DNA of 64,000 nt, taken from the NCBI GenBank assembly GCA_947504705.1, contig CANNIA010000004.1, positions 62,001 through 126,000 on the forward strand. The letters are read 5' to 3'. The notes below the pieces were generated by a model. It ran no database searches and was not told the origin of the DNA. It was given only the letters and a program-made list of their open reading frames with translations. Positions 24,372-34,024 of this stretch are shown here, one piece after another (position 1 is the first letter of the stretch; every line of letters begins with the position of its first letter). Both the position numbers and the translations under genes were made by a program. Origin of the DNA: Paracoccaceae bacterium (GTDB taxonomy: Bacteria > Pseudomonadota > Alphaproteobacteria > Rhodobacterales > Rhodobacteraceae).

Positions 24372-26066
24372 TTAGGCAGAGATCGACCACTTGTAGTGGT
24401 GATGTTCGAAGGTTGGGTGCATTTCGCAGCCTTTGACCTTCGCATCGAAGTGGCGATAGATCGAGCGCCAGTAGGGCTGAACCATCACGCCTTCTTCCTG
24501 CATGATCTGTTCGATCCGCTCCATCACAGCGGAACGTTCGCCAGCATCAGCAATCGATACTGCCTTGTCGAGCAGTCCGTCGAACTCGGCATTGGCGAAG
24601 GCCGACTCGTTCCATGCCACGCCCGTCTTGTAGGCCAGCGCCAGAACCTGCACGCCAAGCGGACGCATGTTCCACTCGGTTGCCGAGAACGGGTACTTCA
24701 GCCAGTCGTTCCAGAAGGTCGAGCCCGGAAGCGTGGTCCGCTTGATGTTGATACCCGCGTCACGGATCTGTGCTGCAACCGCGTCACAGGTGGCCGCTTG
24801 CCATGCGTCGTCCAGCGAGATCAGTTCGAACTCGAAATCAGCCAACCCGGCAGCTTCGATCCCGGCCTTGGCACCGGCGGCGTCAACCGTCAGCGGGGGC
24901 AGGGCGAAGTATTCGGGGTGGATCGGGCAGACGTGGTGGTTTTCAGCCGGCTTGCCCAGGTTCGAATAGCCAAGTTCCAGGACGATATTGTTGTCCACGG
25001 CCTTGATCAGCGAGGTGCGGACTTCCTTGGTCTTGTACTCTTCGGCCTGCTGGTTGAAGCGGACCGCGATGGTCGAAGCGGTAACGGCTTCCGACTTGGA
25101 CCACCCCAGACCGTCAAGCTGGTCGATGAATTCGCCGACTGACTGGTAGGTGGCGTCGATCTCGCCCGAACCGGCAGCAGCGACTTCGGCAGCCGGATCG
25201 GTGCCAAGGTCGGTGTATTCGATGCGGTCAAGGTACGGGCCGCCATAGACAGCGGTGCCCCACCAGGTGTGGTTGGCGTTCTTGACCAGGTGGCACTTCA
25301 CGCCGACTTCCATGGTCTCGATCAGGTAGGGGCCGGTGCCGACAGCGTTCGTCGGATCGCCGTTGTCATAGGCGCTGTGAACAACAGCAGCCGGATAGTC
25401 AGCCAGGCCGACGATCAGCGCGATGTCAGCGGCCTTGAGCTTCAGTTCCACTGTCAGCGGATCGACGACGGTAATCGAGCCAGCGGTCTGCTGCAGGATC
25501 TTAACTTCGACGGTCTTGGTGGCGTCAGCCGGATCGGGCTGGGTTTCGGTGATCTCGTCGCACAGCGAAGCAACGCGCGAGGCCATCGAGTTACCGGCCA
25601 CGCGGCCATCGCACCAGCGTGCGATGTTGTTTGCAACGTCGTCGGCAGTAAAGTCGTCGCCGTTGTTCCACTTGACGCCCGGACGGACCTTGAGCGTATA
25701 GCCGGTAGCATCGGCGTTTGCGGTCCAGCTTTCCAGCAGCATGCCGCGCAGCGAACCGTCGGCATTGTATTCGACGAGGTATTCCAGAGTGCCGCGGGTC
25801 GCGTTCGAGATCTGCGACCAGTCAGCGGTGCGCGGGTCTTTCAGCGCCTTAAGTTCCATGGACATGCGCAGCGTGCCGCCCATGGTCGCATCCTGCGCCA
25901 TCACTGGCGCTTCAAGGCCAAGCATCCCGTAGGCTGCCGCCGCCGACACGCCAAGGGCGGTCGAACGGACGAGGAATTCGCGACGGCTCAGTTTGCCGGC
26001 AACGACTTCCTTGGCGTACATCTTTGCGGCCGGATGAACATCCGCCGTGTGGATCATGTCTTTCAT
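24372..26066 (-). CDS. ABC transporter extracellular solute-binding protein, family 5 (Tat-exported)
   Basis: A 564-residue periplasmic binding protein of the peptide/nickel (SBP_bac_5) family. The N-terminus carries a twin-arginine motif (SRREFLVR) near residue 28 and a hydrophobic stretch ending near VMAQDA, so folded export through Tat is expected. Family landmarks include [31 protein letters not shown] and AVGTGPYLI. Start at 26066 is set by GGGAG upstream. It heads the transporter operon. Specificity is not visible from sequence. Confidence 0.9.
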   Translation of the reverse strand: MKDMIHTADVHPAAKMYAKEVVAGKLSRREFLVRSTALGVSAAAAYGMLGLEAPVMAQDATMGGTLRMSMELKALKDPRTADWSQISNATRGTLEYLVEYNADGSLRGMLLESWTANADATGYTLKVRPGVKWNNGDDFTADDVANNIARWCDGRVAGNSMASRVASLCDEITETQPDPADATKTVEVKILQQTAGSITVVDPLTVELKLKAADIALIVGLADYPAAVVHSAYDNGDPTNAVGTGPYLIETMEVGVKCHLVKNANHTWWGTAVYGGPYLDRIEYTDLGTDPAAEVAAAGSGEIDATYQSVGEFIDQLDGLGWSKSEAVTASTIAVRFNQQAEEYKTKEVRTSLIKAVDNNIVLELGYSNLGKPAENHHVCPIHPEYFALPPLTVDAAGAKAGIEAAGLADFEFELISLDDAWQAATCDAVAAQIRDAGINIKRTTLPGSTFWNDWLKYPFSATEWNMRPLGVQVLALAYKTGVAWNESAFANAEFDGLLDKAVSIADAGERSAVMERIEQIMQEEGVMVQPYWRSIYRHFDAKVKGCEMHPTFEHHHYKWSISA

Positions 26067-26289
26067 TCGTGTCTCCCTGACAGGCTTTTGGCGGTATCGG
26101 TTACACCTTTTGGCCGCTTCCGGTCGCACCCGGACCAAGGGTCCAGGCAGTTCCGGCAACGGCGGGTTTGGTGTACCTCCCCACGCATCATTGCGCACTT
26201 TCTTTGGCCGTGCGTCAACGACTAGATTCGACCAACATATCCCGTTTGCGACATCAATGCGTCGAAACTGTCATCTGGATGGTCAAAAA

Positions 26290-27093
26290 TCAGCCTGTGC
26301 GGCGAAAGGTGGACGGAGATTTCCCGGTCAGGTGCTGGAAGGCCCTGGTGAAATAGGCGGGCGAGTTGAAGCCAAGCTGTTCAGCGATCTTGCCGACCGG
26401 GGTCTTGGTTTCCGACAATAGCTTGCGGGCCTCAAAGATCCGGCGGTCTTGCAGCAGGGCACTGGCTGGGCGACCGCAGGCCGTATTGCAGCAGCGCGTG
26501 AGGTGCGTCGAGGTCACCCCAAGCGCAGTCGCGAAGTCAGACACACCCATCCCGGTGCGGAAATTCCGCTCCAGCAGGGCAGTATACCGGGCAACGAGGC
26601 GGCGGGTTGCATCCTGACGCGGGGCTTCGATGACATCGGCCTTGCGGGCCTGCCGCTCCAGCCAGACGCCGATGAGCCCGGCATAGGCCTCGGTCGCGCG
26701 GTCATGCGCGGGTGTGCTGCTTTCAAATTCGCGCTGCAGCGAATCAAGCAGGATGTTGATTTCCTGCTGCGGATACACTTCGCGGATGCGCAGATGCAGC
26801 GCAGACTTCGGCAAGACGGTGCCGGAATTGCGCCCGAAGAACACGGCAGAGCCAAAAACCTGCGGCCCGGCTTCGAAGGCATGCATGACGCCTGCCGGGA
26901 TAAAGACCGCATTATGTGCCGTGTAGCCGCGCGTCACCCCCGAGATCGTGATTCTGCCCTGGCCCTTGGTGAACCAAAGCAGGCAAGGTTCCGAGAGCGA
27001 ACGCATCGCTTCCACCCGCCACCGCCCGCCGGCTGCAAGCCGCGGAATGGCCACCAGACGCAGCGCAGAACTAGCTTGGCTTTTGAACATCAT
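26290..27093 (-). CDS. AraC-family transcriptional regulator
   Basis: A 267-residue regulator. The N-terminal cupin-like sensor contains GYTAHNAVFIPAGVMHAFEAGP, and the C-terminal 100 residues form the double helix-turn-helix: DFATALGVTSTHLTRCCNTACGRPASALLQDRRIFEARKLL and VGKIAEQLGFNSPAYFTRAFQHLTGKSPSTFRR. It lies 223 bp upstream of the solute-binding gene on the same strand and probably controls the transporter; the inducer is unknown. Confidence 0.88.
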   Translation of the reverse strand: MMFKSQASSALRLVAIPRLAAGGRWRVEAMRSLSEPCLLWFTKGQGRITISGVTRGYTAHNAVFIPAGVMHAFEAGPQVFGSAVFFGRNSGTVLPKSALHLRIREVYPQQEINILLDSLQREFESSTPAHDRATEAYAGLIGVWLERQARKADVIEAPRQDATRRLVARYTALLERNFRTGMGVSDFATALGVTSTHLTRCCNTACGRPASALLQDRRIFEARKLLSETKTPVGKIAEQLGFNSPAYFTRAFQHLTGKSPSTFRRTG

Positions 27094-27264
27094 GCGGCAG
27101 ATCCCCAGATTTTGGCGCGAACCTAGGCAGTTAAGCAGCCTGATTCGGCGAACCCAAGAGGAAAATTCCCGGATCGCAAAACTTGTTCGAAAACTGTTGC
27201 ATTTTGGGTATTCCAGATGTGTAGGACGGCAGAGACAACCTCAACATCTTGTCGCAAACCCATA

Positions 27265-28131
27265 TTATGGAAGGGAAAGCTGCGTCCATCCCAACATGTT
27301 CGATCTGAACCATGTGCGTTGTCGTTTGGCATATTGACGGCTGGCCAGAGTGGCACCGGCGATGGCTGTTTCCAGACTGGTTTCGTCGCGAAGATGAGCG
27401 ATGAGTTCGGGGGCGCCGATGGCACGGGACGACGGCAATTTCGGGTTCCAGTCGCCCAGGTTTTCACGCGCCTCATCCAACGCGCCTTCGGTCAGCATCT
27501 GGTTAAAGCGCCGGTCGATGCGGGCGTTCAACCAATCCACTTCGGGCCGAAGGACCAGCGCCTCGGCGCTTGTCATCGGCAGAAGCGGGGCCGGGGTGTC
27601 GTCCTGCCAGCTGGCCAGCCCGCGCCCGGTCGCTTGCAGCACCTCCCAAGCGCGTTGAACGCGGACGCCGTTCAGGGGGTCGATGCGGGTGGCGGTTTCG
27701 GGGTCAAGCTCGGCCAGAAGGGCGGCACGACCTTCCGTCGCAATGCGGGCATCGGCCAGGCTGCGAACCTTTGGTGGGGTATCAGGGATTTCGGCAAGGC
27801 CACGGGTCAGGGCAGTGAAGTTCAGCCCGGTGCCGCCGACCACAACCACGGGGCGGGTGAGGAGAGGGGTCACGTCACGCAGCCAATGGCCGACGGAATA
27901 GGTCTGGTCCCGCGCGATATGGCCGTAAAGCGCATGGGGCTGGGCGGCCTCATCTGCCGGTGAGGGGCGGGCGGTCAGGATGCGCCAGTTGCCGTAAACC
28001 TGCAGCGCGTCGGCATTCACGATCAGGCGGCCATCGCGGGCTGCAAGCTCCATCGCCAGCGATGATTTGCCGCTGGCGGTCGGGCCTGCAATCAGCACGG
28101 GTGCCTCACGCGAGATGAAGTCGAGTTTCAT
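27265..28131 (-). CDS. miaA: tRNA dimethylallyltransferase
   Basis: This enzyme adds an isopentenyl group to A37 of tRNAs reading U-starting codons. The 288-residue frame has VLIAGPTASGKSSLAMELA (P-loop), NADALQVYGNWRILTARPS, the GGTGLNFTALTRGL motif and a C-terminal RQYAKRQRTWFRSNM. Two in-frame starts are possible: ATG 28131 (AAGGG nearby) or ATG 28179 with a basic 16-residue extension; the shorter matches the usual family N-terminus. It is divergent from pyrH, 92 bp away. Confidence 0.93.
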   Translation of the reverse strand: MKLDFISREAPVLIAGPTASGKSSLAMELAARDGRLIVNADALQVYGNWRILTARPSPADEAAQPHALYGHIARDQTYSVGHWLRDVTPLLTRPVVVVGGTGLNFTALTRGLAEIPDTPPKVRSLADARIATEGRAALLAELDPETATRIDPLNGVRVQRAWEVLQATGRGLASWQDDTPAPLLPMTSAEALVLRPEVDWLNARIDRRFNQMLTEGALDEARENLGDWNPKLPSSRAIGAPELIAHLRDETSLETAIAGATLASRQYAKRQRTWFRSNMLGWTQLSLP

Positions 28132-28223
28132 CGCCCTTGTGCCCGATCTGCGGTTGAACCTGCGACGGTTTTGCGACATTTTGCGTCCCAGTCCAATGAC
28201 AAAGCGAAATGCAGGGGGGACTC

Positions 28224-28967
28224 ATGTCCAAAGCAGCGACCGATAACGGGGCGGCGGCGAAGAAATACAGCCGCGTGATGCTGAAAATCTCGGGCGAGGC
28301 GCTGATGGGGGATCAGGGGTTCGGCCTGCATCCGCCGACTGTCGCGCGCATCGCTCAGGAAGTGAAATCGGTCCGCGACCTTGGGGTCGAGATCTGCATG
28401 GTCATCGGTGGCGGCAACATCTTCCGGGGCTTGCAAGGGTCTGCTCAGGGGATGGAGCGGACGACGGCGGACTACATGGGAATGCTTGCCACCGTGATGA
28501 ACGCGCTGGCGATGCAATCGGCGCTGGAGGAGATCGGGGTCTTCACCCGTGTCATCAGCGCGATCCCGATGGATCAGGTTTGTGAGCCCTATATCCGCCG
28601 CCGGGCCGTGCGGCACTTGGAGAAGAAGCGGGTCTGCATCTTTGCCGCCGGAACCGGAAACCCCTATTTCACCACCGATACAGCAGCGACGCTGCGGGCT
28701 AGCGAAATGGCCTGTCAGGCGATCTTCAAGGGCACCAAGGTCGATGGGGTTTATGACAAGGACCCGAAGAAGTACGCTGACGCCAAGCGCTATGATCATG
28801 TCACCTATGACGAGGTGCTGGAAAAGCATCTGGGCGTGATGGACGCGACGGCGATTGCACTAGCCCGCGACAACGACCTGCCGATCATCGTCTTTTCGCT
28901 GGACGAACCGGGCGGGTTCCGGGGGATTTTGGCGGGTGAGGGGACATATACAAGGGTGCAGGGCTAA
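28224..28967 (+). CDS. pyrH: UMP kinase
   Basis: The amino-acid-kinase-fold enzyme (247 residues) phosphorylates UMP to UDP. Motifs: [18 protein letters not shown] at the N-terminus, [10 protein letters not shown] near residue 65, [16 protein letters not shown] near 145 and [12 protein letters not shown] near 175. The ATG at 28224 is preceded by GGGGGG; an in-frame ATG five codons earlier precedes that site and is rejected. pyrH opens the envelope-biosynthesis cluster, but a 250-bp gap with a repeat block separates it from frr. Confidence 0.95.
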   Translation: MSKAATDNGAAAKKYSRVMLKISGEALMGDQGFGLHPPTVARIAQEVKSVRDLGVEICMVIGGGNIFRGLQGSAQGMERTTADYMGMLATVMNALAMQSALEEIGVFTRVISAIPMDQVCEPYIRRRAVRHLEKKRVCIFAAGTGNPYFTTDTAATLRASEMACQAIFKGTKVDGVYDKDPKKYADAKRYDHVTYDEVLEKHLGVMDATAIALARDNDLPIIVFSLDEPGGFRGILAGEGTYTRVQG

Positions 28968-29011
28968 GGGTTTGCGAACGCTGTGGTAACGGGGCGTTCG
29001 GTGCCGGTGGC

Positions 29012-29090
29012 AAACGTCTTGCCTGCGTCTTCCTTGCATCTTGCTTCCGTCTTCCACTGCAACGGCCTGCGCGATGTTAACCAAAGGCTG
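29012..29090. other. Non-coding TCTTCC-repeat block between pyrH and frr
   Basis: The 250-bp pyrH-frr gap holds CGTCTTGCCTGCGTCTTCCTT, then CTTGCTTCCGTCTTCC, and about 30 bp later GTTAACC flanked by direct repeats of TGCGCGA. This matches the block at 19795-19895 in its 11-mers GCGTCTTCCTT and TTCCGTCTTCC and the following GTTAACC. I see no reading frame. It may be an untranslated leader element for frr or a binding site. Confidence 0.45.
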
Positions 29091-29217
29091 CGCGACATCT
29101 GCACGAAAGGCATTTGCTTAGGCCTATACCCCCGGCCCGTCGCTCTGCTATAGAGCCGGAAATCCTGCGGGCCCGAAACCAGAACTTGGGCCCAAGACGA
29201 AACGAAGGACATGTCCC

Positions 29218-29778
29218 ATGGCACATGAAGATATCGAGATCGACACCGACGCCATCCAGCGCCGCATGGATGGCGCGATGGGGGCGCTGAAGCACGAATT
29301 CGCCAGCTTGCGCACCGGCCGCGCGTCGGCCTCGATTGTCGATGCGATCCAGGTCGAGGCTTATGGCCAGATGACCCCGATCACTCAGCTGGGGACGGTG
29401 AACGTGCCGGAACCCCGGATGGTGGTGATCAACGTCTGGGACAAGGGGATGATCCAGAAGGTCGAAAAGGCGATCCGCGAATCGGGGATCGGGATCAACC
29501 CGGTCACCGACGGGCCACTCATTCGTCTGCCGATCCCGGAACTGAACGAGGAACGTAGGAAGCAGTTGACCAAGGTTGCTGCGGGCTATGCCGAGAATGC
29601 CAAGATCGCGATCCGCAACGTGCGGCGCGACGGGATGGATCAGATCAAGAAGGCCAAGGGCATGGGCGAGGACGACCAGAAGATGTGGTCGGAAGAAGTG
29701 CAGGACATGACCGACAAGGCGATTGCTGCGGTGGACAAGGCGCTTGAGTCCAAGCAGGCCGAGATCATGCAGGTCTGA
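29218..29778 (+). CDS. frr: Ribosome recycling factor
   Basis: RRF (186 residues) splits the post-termination ribosome together with EF-G. The sequence has [22 protein letters not shown] near residue 12, [40 protein letters not shown] and the C-terminal long helix. Length and motifs are normal. GAAGGA lies 9 nt before the ATG; an earlier ATG 7 nt upstream is out of frame. Followed closely by uppS. Confidence 0.96.
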   Translation: MAHEDIEIDTDAIQRRMDGAMGALKHEFASLRTGRASASIVDAIQVEAYGQMTPITQLGTVNVPEPRMVVINVWDKGMIQKVEKAIRESGIGINPVTDGPLIRLPIPELNEERRKQLTKVAAGYAENAKIAIRNVRRDGMDQIKKAKGMGEDDQKMWSEEVQDMTDKAIAAVDKALESKQAEIMQV

Positions 29779-29796
29779 CGGCGAAGGGTGGCCGAA

Positions 29797-30531
29797 GTGT
29801 CGAAGGGCGTGCAGATCCTGTCTGAGACGAGGCCGGTCACCCATCTGGCGATCATCATGGATGGCAATGGTCGCTGGGCCACCAACCGGGGCTGGCCGCG
29901 TCTGGTCGGCCACCGCAAGGGTGCCGAACGGGTGCGCCAGATCGTCAAGGCCTGCCCTGATCTTGGGATCAAGTGGCTGACGCTCTACGCCTTCTCAACA
30001 GAAAACTGGAAACGCTCCACCGAAGAAGTGCTTGGTCTGATGGCAATTTTCGCCGGATATATTGAACGTGAGGCCGACAAGCTGGCCAAGGCCGGGGTGC
30101 GGCTGCGGTTCATTGGCGAACGCGGGCGGTTGGACCCGAAGCTGCAACGCCTGATGGCGGGGATCGAGGCGGGGACGGCGGGGAATGATCGGTTGAACCT
30201 GACGGTGGCGGTCAACTATGGCGGGCGGGACGAGATTATCCGCGCGGTCCGCAAGATCGCCGAGGCAGCTGCGGCGGGCATTCTGGACCCGCGCCACCTG
30301 AACGAAGCGGCCTTTGCCGAAAAGCTGGATACAGGGGGCTTGCCCGATCCGGACCTGGTGATCCGAACCAGTGGAGAGATGCGGACGTCGAATTTTCTGC
30401 CCTGGCAGGCGGCTTATGCCGAATATGAATTCACCGAGACCCTTTGGCCCGATTTCACGCCCGAGGAGCTTGCGGCCATCGTCCAGCGGTTTTCCAACCG
30501 CGAGCGGCGATTTGGAGGGGCGAAGATATGA
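29797..30531 (+). CDS. uppS: Isoprenyl transferase (undecaprenyl diphosphate synthase)
   Basis: The cis-prenyltransferase (244 residues) builds undecaprenyl diphosphate, the lipid carrier of peptidoglycan and polysaccharide synthesis. Motifs: HLAIIMDGNGRWATNRG, GHRKGAERVRQIV, LTLYAFSTENWKR, NYGGRDEI and the late PDPDLVIRTSGEMRTSNFLPWQ. A GTG at 29797 is used because GAAGGG lies 8 nt upstream; another in-frame GTG at 29788 is possible. The stop overlaps the cdsA start as ATGA. Confidence 0.94.
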   Translation: MSKGVQILSETRPVTHLAIIMDGNGRWATNRGWPRLVGHRKGAERVRQIVKACPDLGIKWLTLYAFSTENWKRSTEEVLGLMAIFAGYIEREADKLAKAGVRLRFIGERGRLDPKLQRLMAGIEAGTAGNDRLNLTVAVNYGGRDEIIRAVRKIAEAAAAGILDPRHLNEAAFAEKLDTGGLPDPDLVIRTSGEMRTSNFLPWQAAYAEYEFTETLWPDFTPEELAAIVQRFSNRERRFGGAKI

Positions 30532-31331
30532 GCGAACCGGTTCCGGTCGGTCGGTGGGGCGATCTGCGCAAGCGGGTCTTTTCGGCCATCGTGATGGTCG
30601 CGGTTGGGGCGTTCGAAATCTGGGTCGGCGGCCTGCCCTTTGATGCCTTTGCCATTGTGGTAACCGGAGTGATGATCTGGGAACTGGCGGGCATGACTGC
30701 GCCCTGGAAAGAGGGCTCTCCGGTTCAGCTTGGGTTTAACGCGGTTGTTTCGCTGGGCTTGGCGTTGATTCTGAACCCGATGATTGCTTTGGTGGTGTTG
30801 CTCTGTCCGGCGGCGGCCTTTCTGGCAACCGAGCGGCGGGATCGCGTGCTTGCCGCAATCTATTCGGTCGCGATCATGTTTGCGGGCTACGGGCTGGTTC
30901 AACTGCGCACTGAGACCGGGATTTCGGTGATCGTCTGGGTGATCGCGGTCGTCGTGGCCTCGGACGTGCTGGGGTATTTTGCCGGGCGCATGTTGGGCGG
31001 GCCGAAGTTCTGGCCGAAGGTGAGCCCGAAGAAGACATGGTCGGGCACTATCGCTGGCTGGATCGGAGCGGCGCTGGTTGGGGCGGGGTTCGTCTGGTTC
31101 GGCGGGGCTGACTGGCTTTTGGTGCCGGTTTCGGTGTTGGTGGCCTTTGCCGGGCAGATGGGCGACATTGCCGAAAGCTGGGTCAAGCGGCGGGCGGGGG
31201 TCAAGGATGCGTCGAACCTTATCCCCGGTCATGGCGGTGTGCTTGACCGGTTTGACGCGCTTATCGGCGCTGTGGTCGTGATCCAGCTTGTCGGTCTTGT
31301 TGTACCAGTCGCTACCCTGATCGGGGGCTGA
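30528..31331 (+). CDS. cdsA: Phosphatidate cytidylyltransferase
   Basis: An integral membrane enzyme of 267 residues that makes CDP-diacylglycerol from phosphatidate and CTP. About seven hydrophobic segments are present, and the C-terminal family signature SWVKRRAGVKDASNLIPGHGGVLDRFD is complete. ATG 30528 overlaps the uppS stop. dxr follows 3 nt later. Confidence 0.94.
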   Translation: MSEPVPVGRWGDLRKRVFSAIVMVAVGAFEIWVGGLPFDAFAIVVTGVMIWELAGMTAPWKEGSPVQLGFNAVVSLGLALILNPMIALVVLLCPAAAFLATERRDRVLAAIYSVAIMFAGYGLVQLRTETGISVIVWVIAVVVASDVLGYFAGRMLGGPKFWPKVSPKKTWSGTIAGWIGAALVGAGFVWFGGADWLLVPVSVLVAFAGQMGDIAESWVKRRAGVKDASNLIPGHGGVLDRFDALIGAVVVIQLVGLVVPVATLIGG

Positions 31332-31334
31332 GGG

Positions 31335-32525
31335 GTGCGCCGGATTTCAATATTTGGCGCGACCGGTTCGGTCGGCGAGCAGACGGTTGATCTGATCCAG
31401 AGGGCAGGGGGGCGGGAGGCCTTTCAGCTTGTTGCCCTGACCGGGGGTCAGAATGTCGCGCGACTGGCCGACATGGCGCGTGAGCTTCGGCCCGAGATTG
31501 CGGTTTGTGCCGATCCTGCCGGTTTGCCTGCCTTGCGTGAGCGGCTGGTGGGCACCGGGGTCGCAGTGGCGGCGGGGCCCGAGGCAATTGCCGAAGCTGC
31601 CGACCGCCCCGCCGACTGGGTGATGAGCGCGATTGTCGGCGCGGCGGGTCTGGTGCCGGGTCTGCGCGCCTTGGCCCAAGGAGCCACCTTGGCCTTGGCA
31701 AACAAGGAAAGTCTGGTGACGGCTGGGCCATTGCTGATGGCGACGGCGGCGCGGCATGGCGCGCGCATTCTGCCGGTAGACAGTGAACACTCGGCAATCT
31801 TTCAGGCGCTTGTCGGGGAAGACATCACTACGGTCGAGCGGATCATCCTGACGGCCTCGGGCGGGGCGTTGCGCGACTGGCCGATGGAGCGGCTGGCGAA
31901 GGCCACGGTCAAGGACGCCTTGGCGCATCCGAACTGGGCGATGGGACAGCGGATCACCATCGACAGCGCCTCCATGTTCAACAAGGCGCTTGAGGTGATC
32001 GAGACGCGGGAATTCTTTGGTGTGCTGCCCGATCAGATCGAGGTGATCCTGCATCCCGAAAGCCTGATCCATTCGATGGTCGGCTACTGTGACGGCGCGA
32101 TCATGGCGCATCTGGGGGCACCCGACATGCGCCACTCGATCGGCTATGCGCTGAACTGGCCCCGGCGTGAGGCTTTGCCCGTGGCCCGGCTGGATTTCGC
32201 GGCGATCGGCAGCCTTACGTTCCGCGCGCCTGATCCTGCGCGCTATCCGGCTTTGGGCTTGGCGCGCGAGGTGATGGCGCGGCGTGGTCTTGCGGGGGCG
32301 GCGTTCAACGCGGCCAAGGACGTGGCGCTGGACTGGTTTTTGGCCGGCAAGCTGGGTTTCATGGCGATGGCAGAGGTCGTGGCGGAAACTCTGTCAGTGC
32401 TTGACCGGGACTTCGGACCCGAAAACGTGATCATGTCGCTTGCGGATGTGCTGGCGATGGATCAGGCCGCAAGGCTAAGAGCAGCCGAGATTGCAGCCCG
32501 ACTGGGCGAAAGGGGCCAAAGATGA
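31335..32525 (+). CDS. dxr: 1-deoxy-D-xylulose 5-phosphate reductoisomerase
   Basis: The second enzyme of the MEP pathway (396 residues) converts DXP to methylerythritol 4-phosphate with NADPH. Visible: NADPH-binding IFGATGSVGEQTVDL, LANKESLV, the metal site VDSEHSAIFQAL, the substrate loop GNWAMGQRITIDSASMFNKALEVIE-like region near residue 190, and HPESLIHSMV. Start is GTG 31335 behind GAGGG. It supplies the isoprenoids used by uppS two genes upstream. The stop overlaps rseP (ATGA). Confidence 0.95.
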   Translation: MRRISIFGATGSVGEQTVDLIQRAGGREAFQLVALTGGQNVARLADMARELRPEIAVCADPAGLPALRERLVGTGVAVAAGPEAIAEAADRPADWVMSAIVGAAGLVPGLRALAQGATLALANKESLVTAGPLLMATAARHGARILPVDSEHSAIFQALVGEDITTVERIILTASGGALRDWPMERLAKATVKDALAHPNWAMGQRITIDSASMFNKALEVIETREFFGVLPDQIEVILHPESLIHSMVGYCDGAIMAHLGAPDMRHSIGYALNWPRREALPVARLDFAAIGSLTFRAPDPARYPALGLAREVMARRGLAGAAFNAAKDVALDWFLAGKLGFMAMAEVVAETLSVLDRDFGPENVIMSLADVLAMDQAARLRAAEIAARLGERGQR

Positions 32526-33853
32526 GCGACATAGCGGCAATGCTTGGCGGCACGGCCTGGACGACGGTCTTTTTCATCATCGGGCTGTCGATCATCATCT
32601 TCGTCCACGAATACGGCCATTACATCGTCGGCCGCTGGTCAGGCATTCATGCCGAGGTCTTCTCGCTGGGCTTTGGCCCGATCCTGTTCAGCCGCACGGA
32701 CAAGCGCGGAACACGGTGGCAAGTGGCGGCCATTCCGTTCGGCGGCTATGTGAAATTCCTGGGCGATGCCGATGCCAGTTCGGTTCGGCAGGTCGATGTG
32801 GCCGGTCTTTCCGAGACGGAAAAGCGCCACACGATGGCCGGTGCCCCCCTTTGGGCGCGGGCGGCGACGGTCTTTGCCGGGCCGCTGGCGAATTTCATCC
32901 TGGCTTTCGTGCTTTACGCCGGGCTGCTTCTGATGACCGGCGTCATTCGTGAAGAACCCACGGTTGGCAAGTTGCATGCGCTGCCTTTGGCCGGGGACAG
33001 TCTGCACGAAGGCGATGTGATTCTGGGCATCGAGGGGGTTCCGACCCCGGATTGGGACAGCTTTTCCATTGCAAAAGAGGCGTCGAAGGCCAAGGCCACG
33101 GTTGAATATACTGTCCGACGCGACGGATCCGAGGTTTCAGTCACTGGCCCGCATCCGAATGCAGTGGTCGTGGGCCAGGTCGCTTTGCGCTCGGCTGCGC
33201 TAGATGCAGGCATTCAGGCGGGTGACGTAATTCTGCGCGCGGGCGGTCAAGACATTCTGGCCTTCGACCAATTGGTCACGATCGTGAAGACCAGCAAGGG
33301 TGCCCCGGTGCCGCTGACTGTCTGGCGTGATGGCAAGACGTTTGAGCTTTCGCTGACCCCAAGGTTGCAGATCGCGCCTGAAAACGGGACGGGCGAGTTG
33401 ACCGAACGCTATCTGATCGGGTTGATCTCGGGCCTTCCGTTTGAGCCGGGAACACGGACGCCGGGTGCGTGGGAAATGGTGACCGGCGCGGCCTGGACCA
33501 TCGAGAGCATGACAGTTTCGATGTTCAGCGGCCTGAACCGGATGATCAAGGGTATGATCAGCACCTGCGGCTTTTCCGGTGCTATCGCCATTGCCGAGAC
33601 GATGGGGGATGCCGCTCGCATCGGGATCGAAAGCTTCCTGACCGTCCTTGCCGGTCTTTCGCTTGGGATCGGGATCATGAATCTGTTCCCGATTCCGGTT
33701 CTGGATGGTGGGCATCTTATGTTTCACGCCTATGAGGCGGTCGCCCGGCGAAAGCCCTCGCCCAGGGTGCTGAACATTCTGATGGCGGCGGGCTTTTCGC
33801 TGGTAATCTTCCTCATGCTGTTTGCGCTGAGCCGCGACCTTGTTTGCGGCTAG
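32522..33853 (+). CDS. rseP: Site-2 membrane metalloprotease RseP
   Basis: A 443-residue intramembrane zinc protease. The first membrane helix contains IIIFVHEYGHYIVGRWSG, the HExxH zinc site. Two periplasmic PDZ-like regions follow (around residues 125-200 and 210-285), and the C-terminal membrane segment carries NLFPIPVLDGGHLMF with the third ligand. In E. coli the enzyme cuts an anti-sigma factor; the target in this organism is not visible. It lies in the conserved dxr-rseP-bamA order, with ATGA coupling to dxr. Confidence 0.94.
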   Translation: MSDIAAMLGGTAWTTVFFIIGLSIIIFVHEYGHYIVGRWSGIHAEVFSLGFGPILFSRTDKRGTRWQVAAIPFGGYVKFLGDADASSVRQVDVAGLSETEKRHTMAGAPLWARAATVFAGPLANFILAFVLYAGLLLMTGVIREEPTVGKLHALPLAGDSLHEGDVILGIEGVPTPDWDSFSIAKEASKAKATVEYTVRRDGSEVSVTGPHPNAVVVGQVALRSAALDAGIQAGDVILRAGGQDILAFDQLVTIVKTSKGAPVPLTVWRDGKTFELSLTPRLQIAPENGTGELTERYLIGLISGLPFEPGTRTPGAWEMVTGAAWTIESMTVSMFSGLNRMIKGMISTCGFSGAIAIAETMGDAARIGIESFLTVLAGLSLGIGIMNLFPIPVLDGGHLMFHAYEAVARRKPSPRVLNILMAAGFSLVIFLMLFALSRDLVCG

Positions 33854-33938
33854 GGCAGTGGCGTGATCGTTTTGCTACGGGTTGACGCAACTGAGTTCTG
33901 GGCGCAGCAAGCCCGGGTCGACACCAGATGTTGAAAAG

Positions 33939-33947
33939 TTATCCACA
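33939..33947 (+). promoter_or_regulatory. Perfect DnaA-box sequence upstream of bamA
   Basis: TTATCCACA matches the consensus DnaA box exactly and lies 15 bp before the bamA -35 element. It could link the envelope assembly genes to the DnaA level, or may be a chance match; only one copy is seen. Confidence 0.4.
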
Positions 33948-33961
33948 GGGACCGCAGGCTT

Positions 33962-33990
33962 TTGACAAAGCTTGGCTTTCCCGCTAGTCA
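33962..33990 (+). promoter_or_regulatory. bamA: Sigma-70-type promoter for bamA
   Basis: TTGACA (33962-33967), a 17-bp spacer and TAGTCA (33985-33990) make a good housekeeping promoter, leaving a leader of about 30 nt before the bamA ATG. It gives bamA and downstream genes a start of their own inside the cluster. Confidence 0.55.
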
Positions 33991-34024
33991 ATCCAAGACA
34001 CATAAAGCACGGCGAGGGACCACA

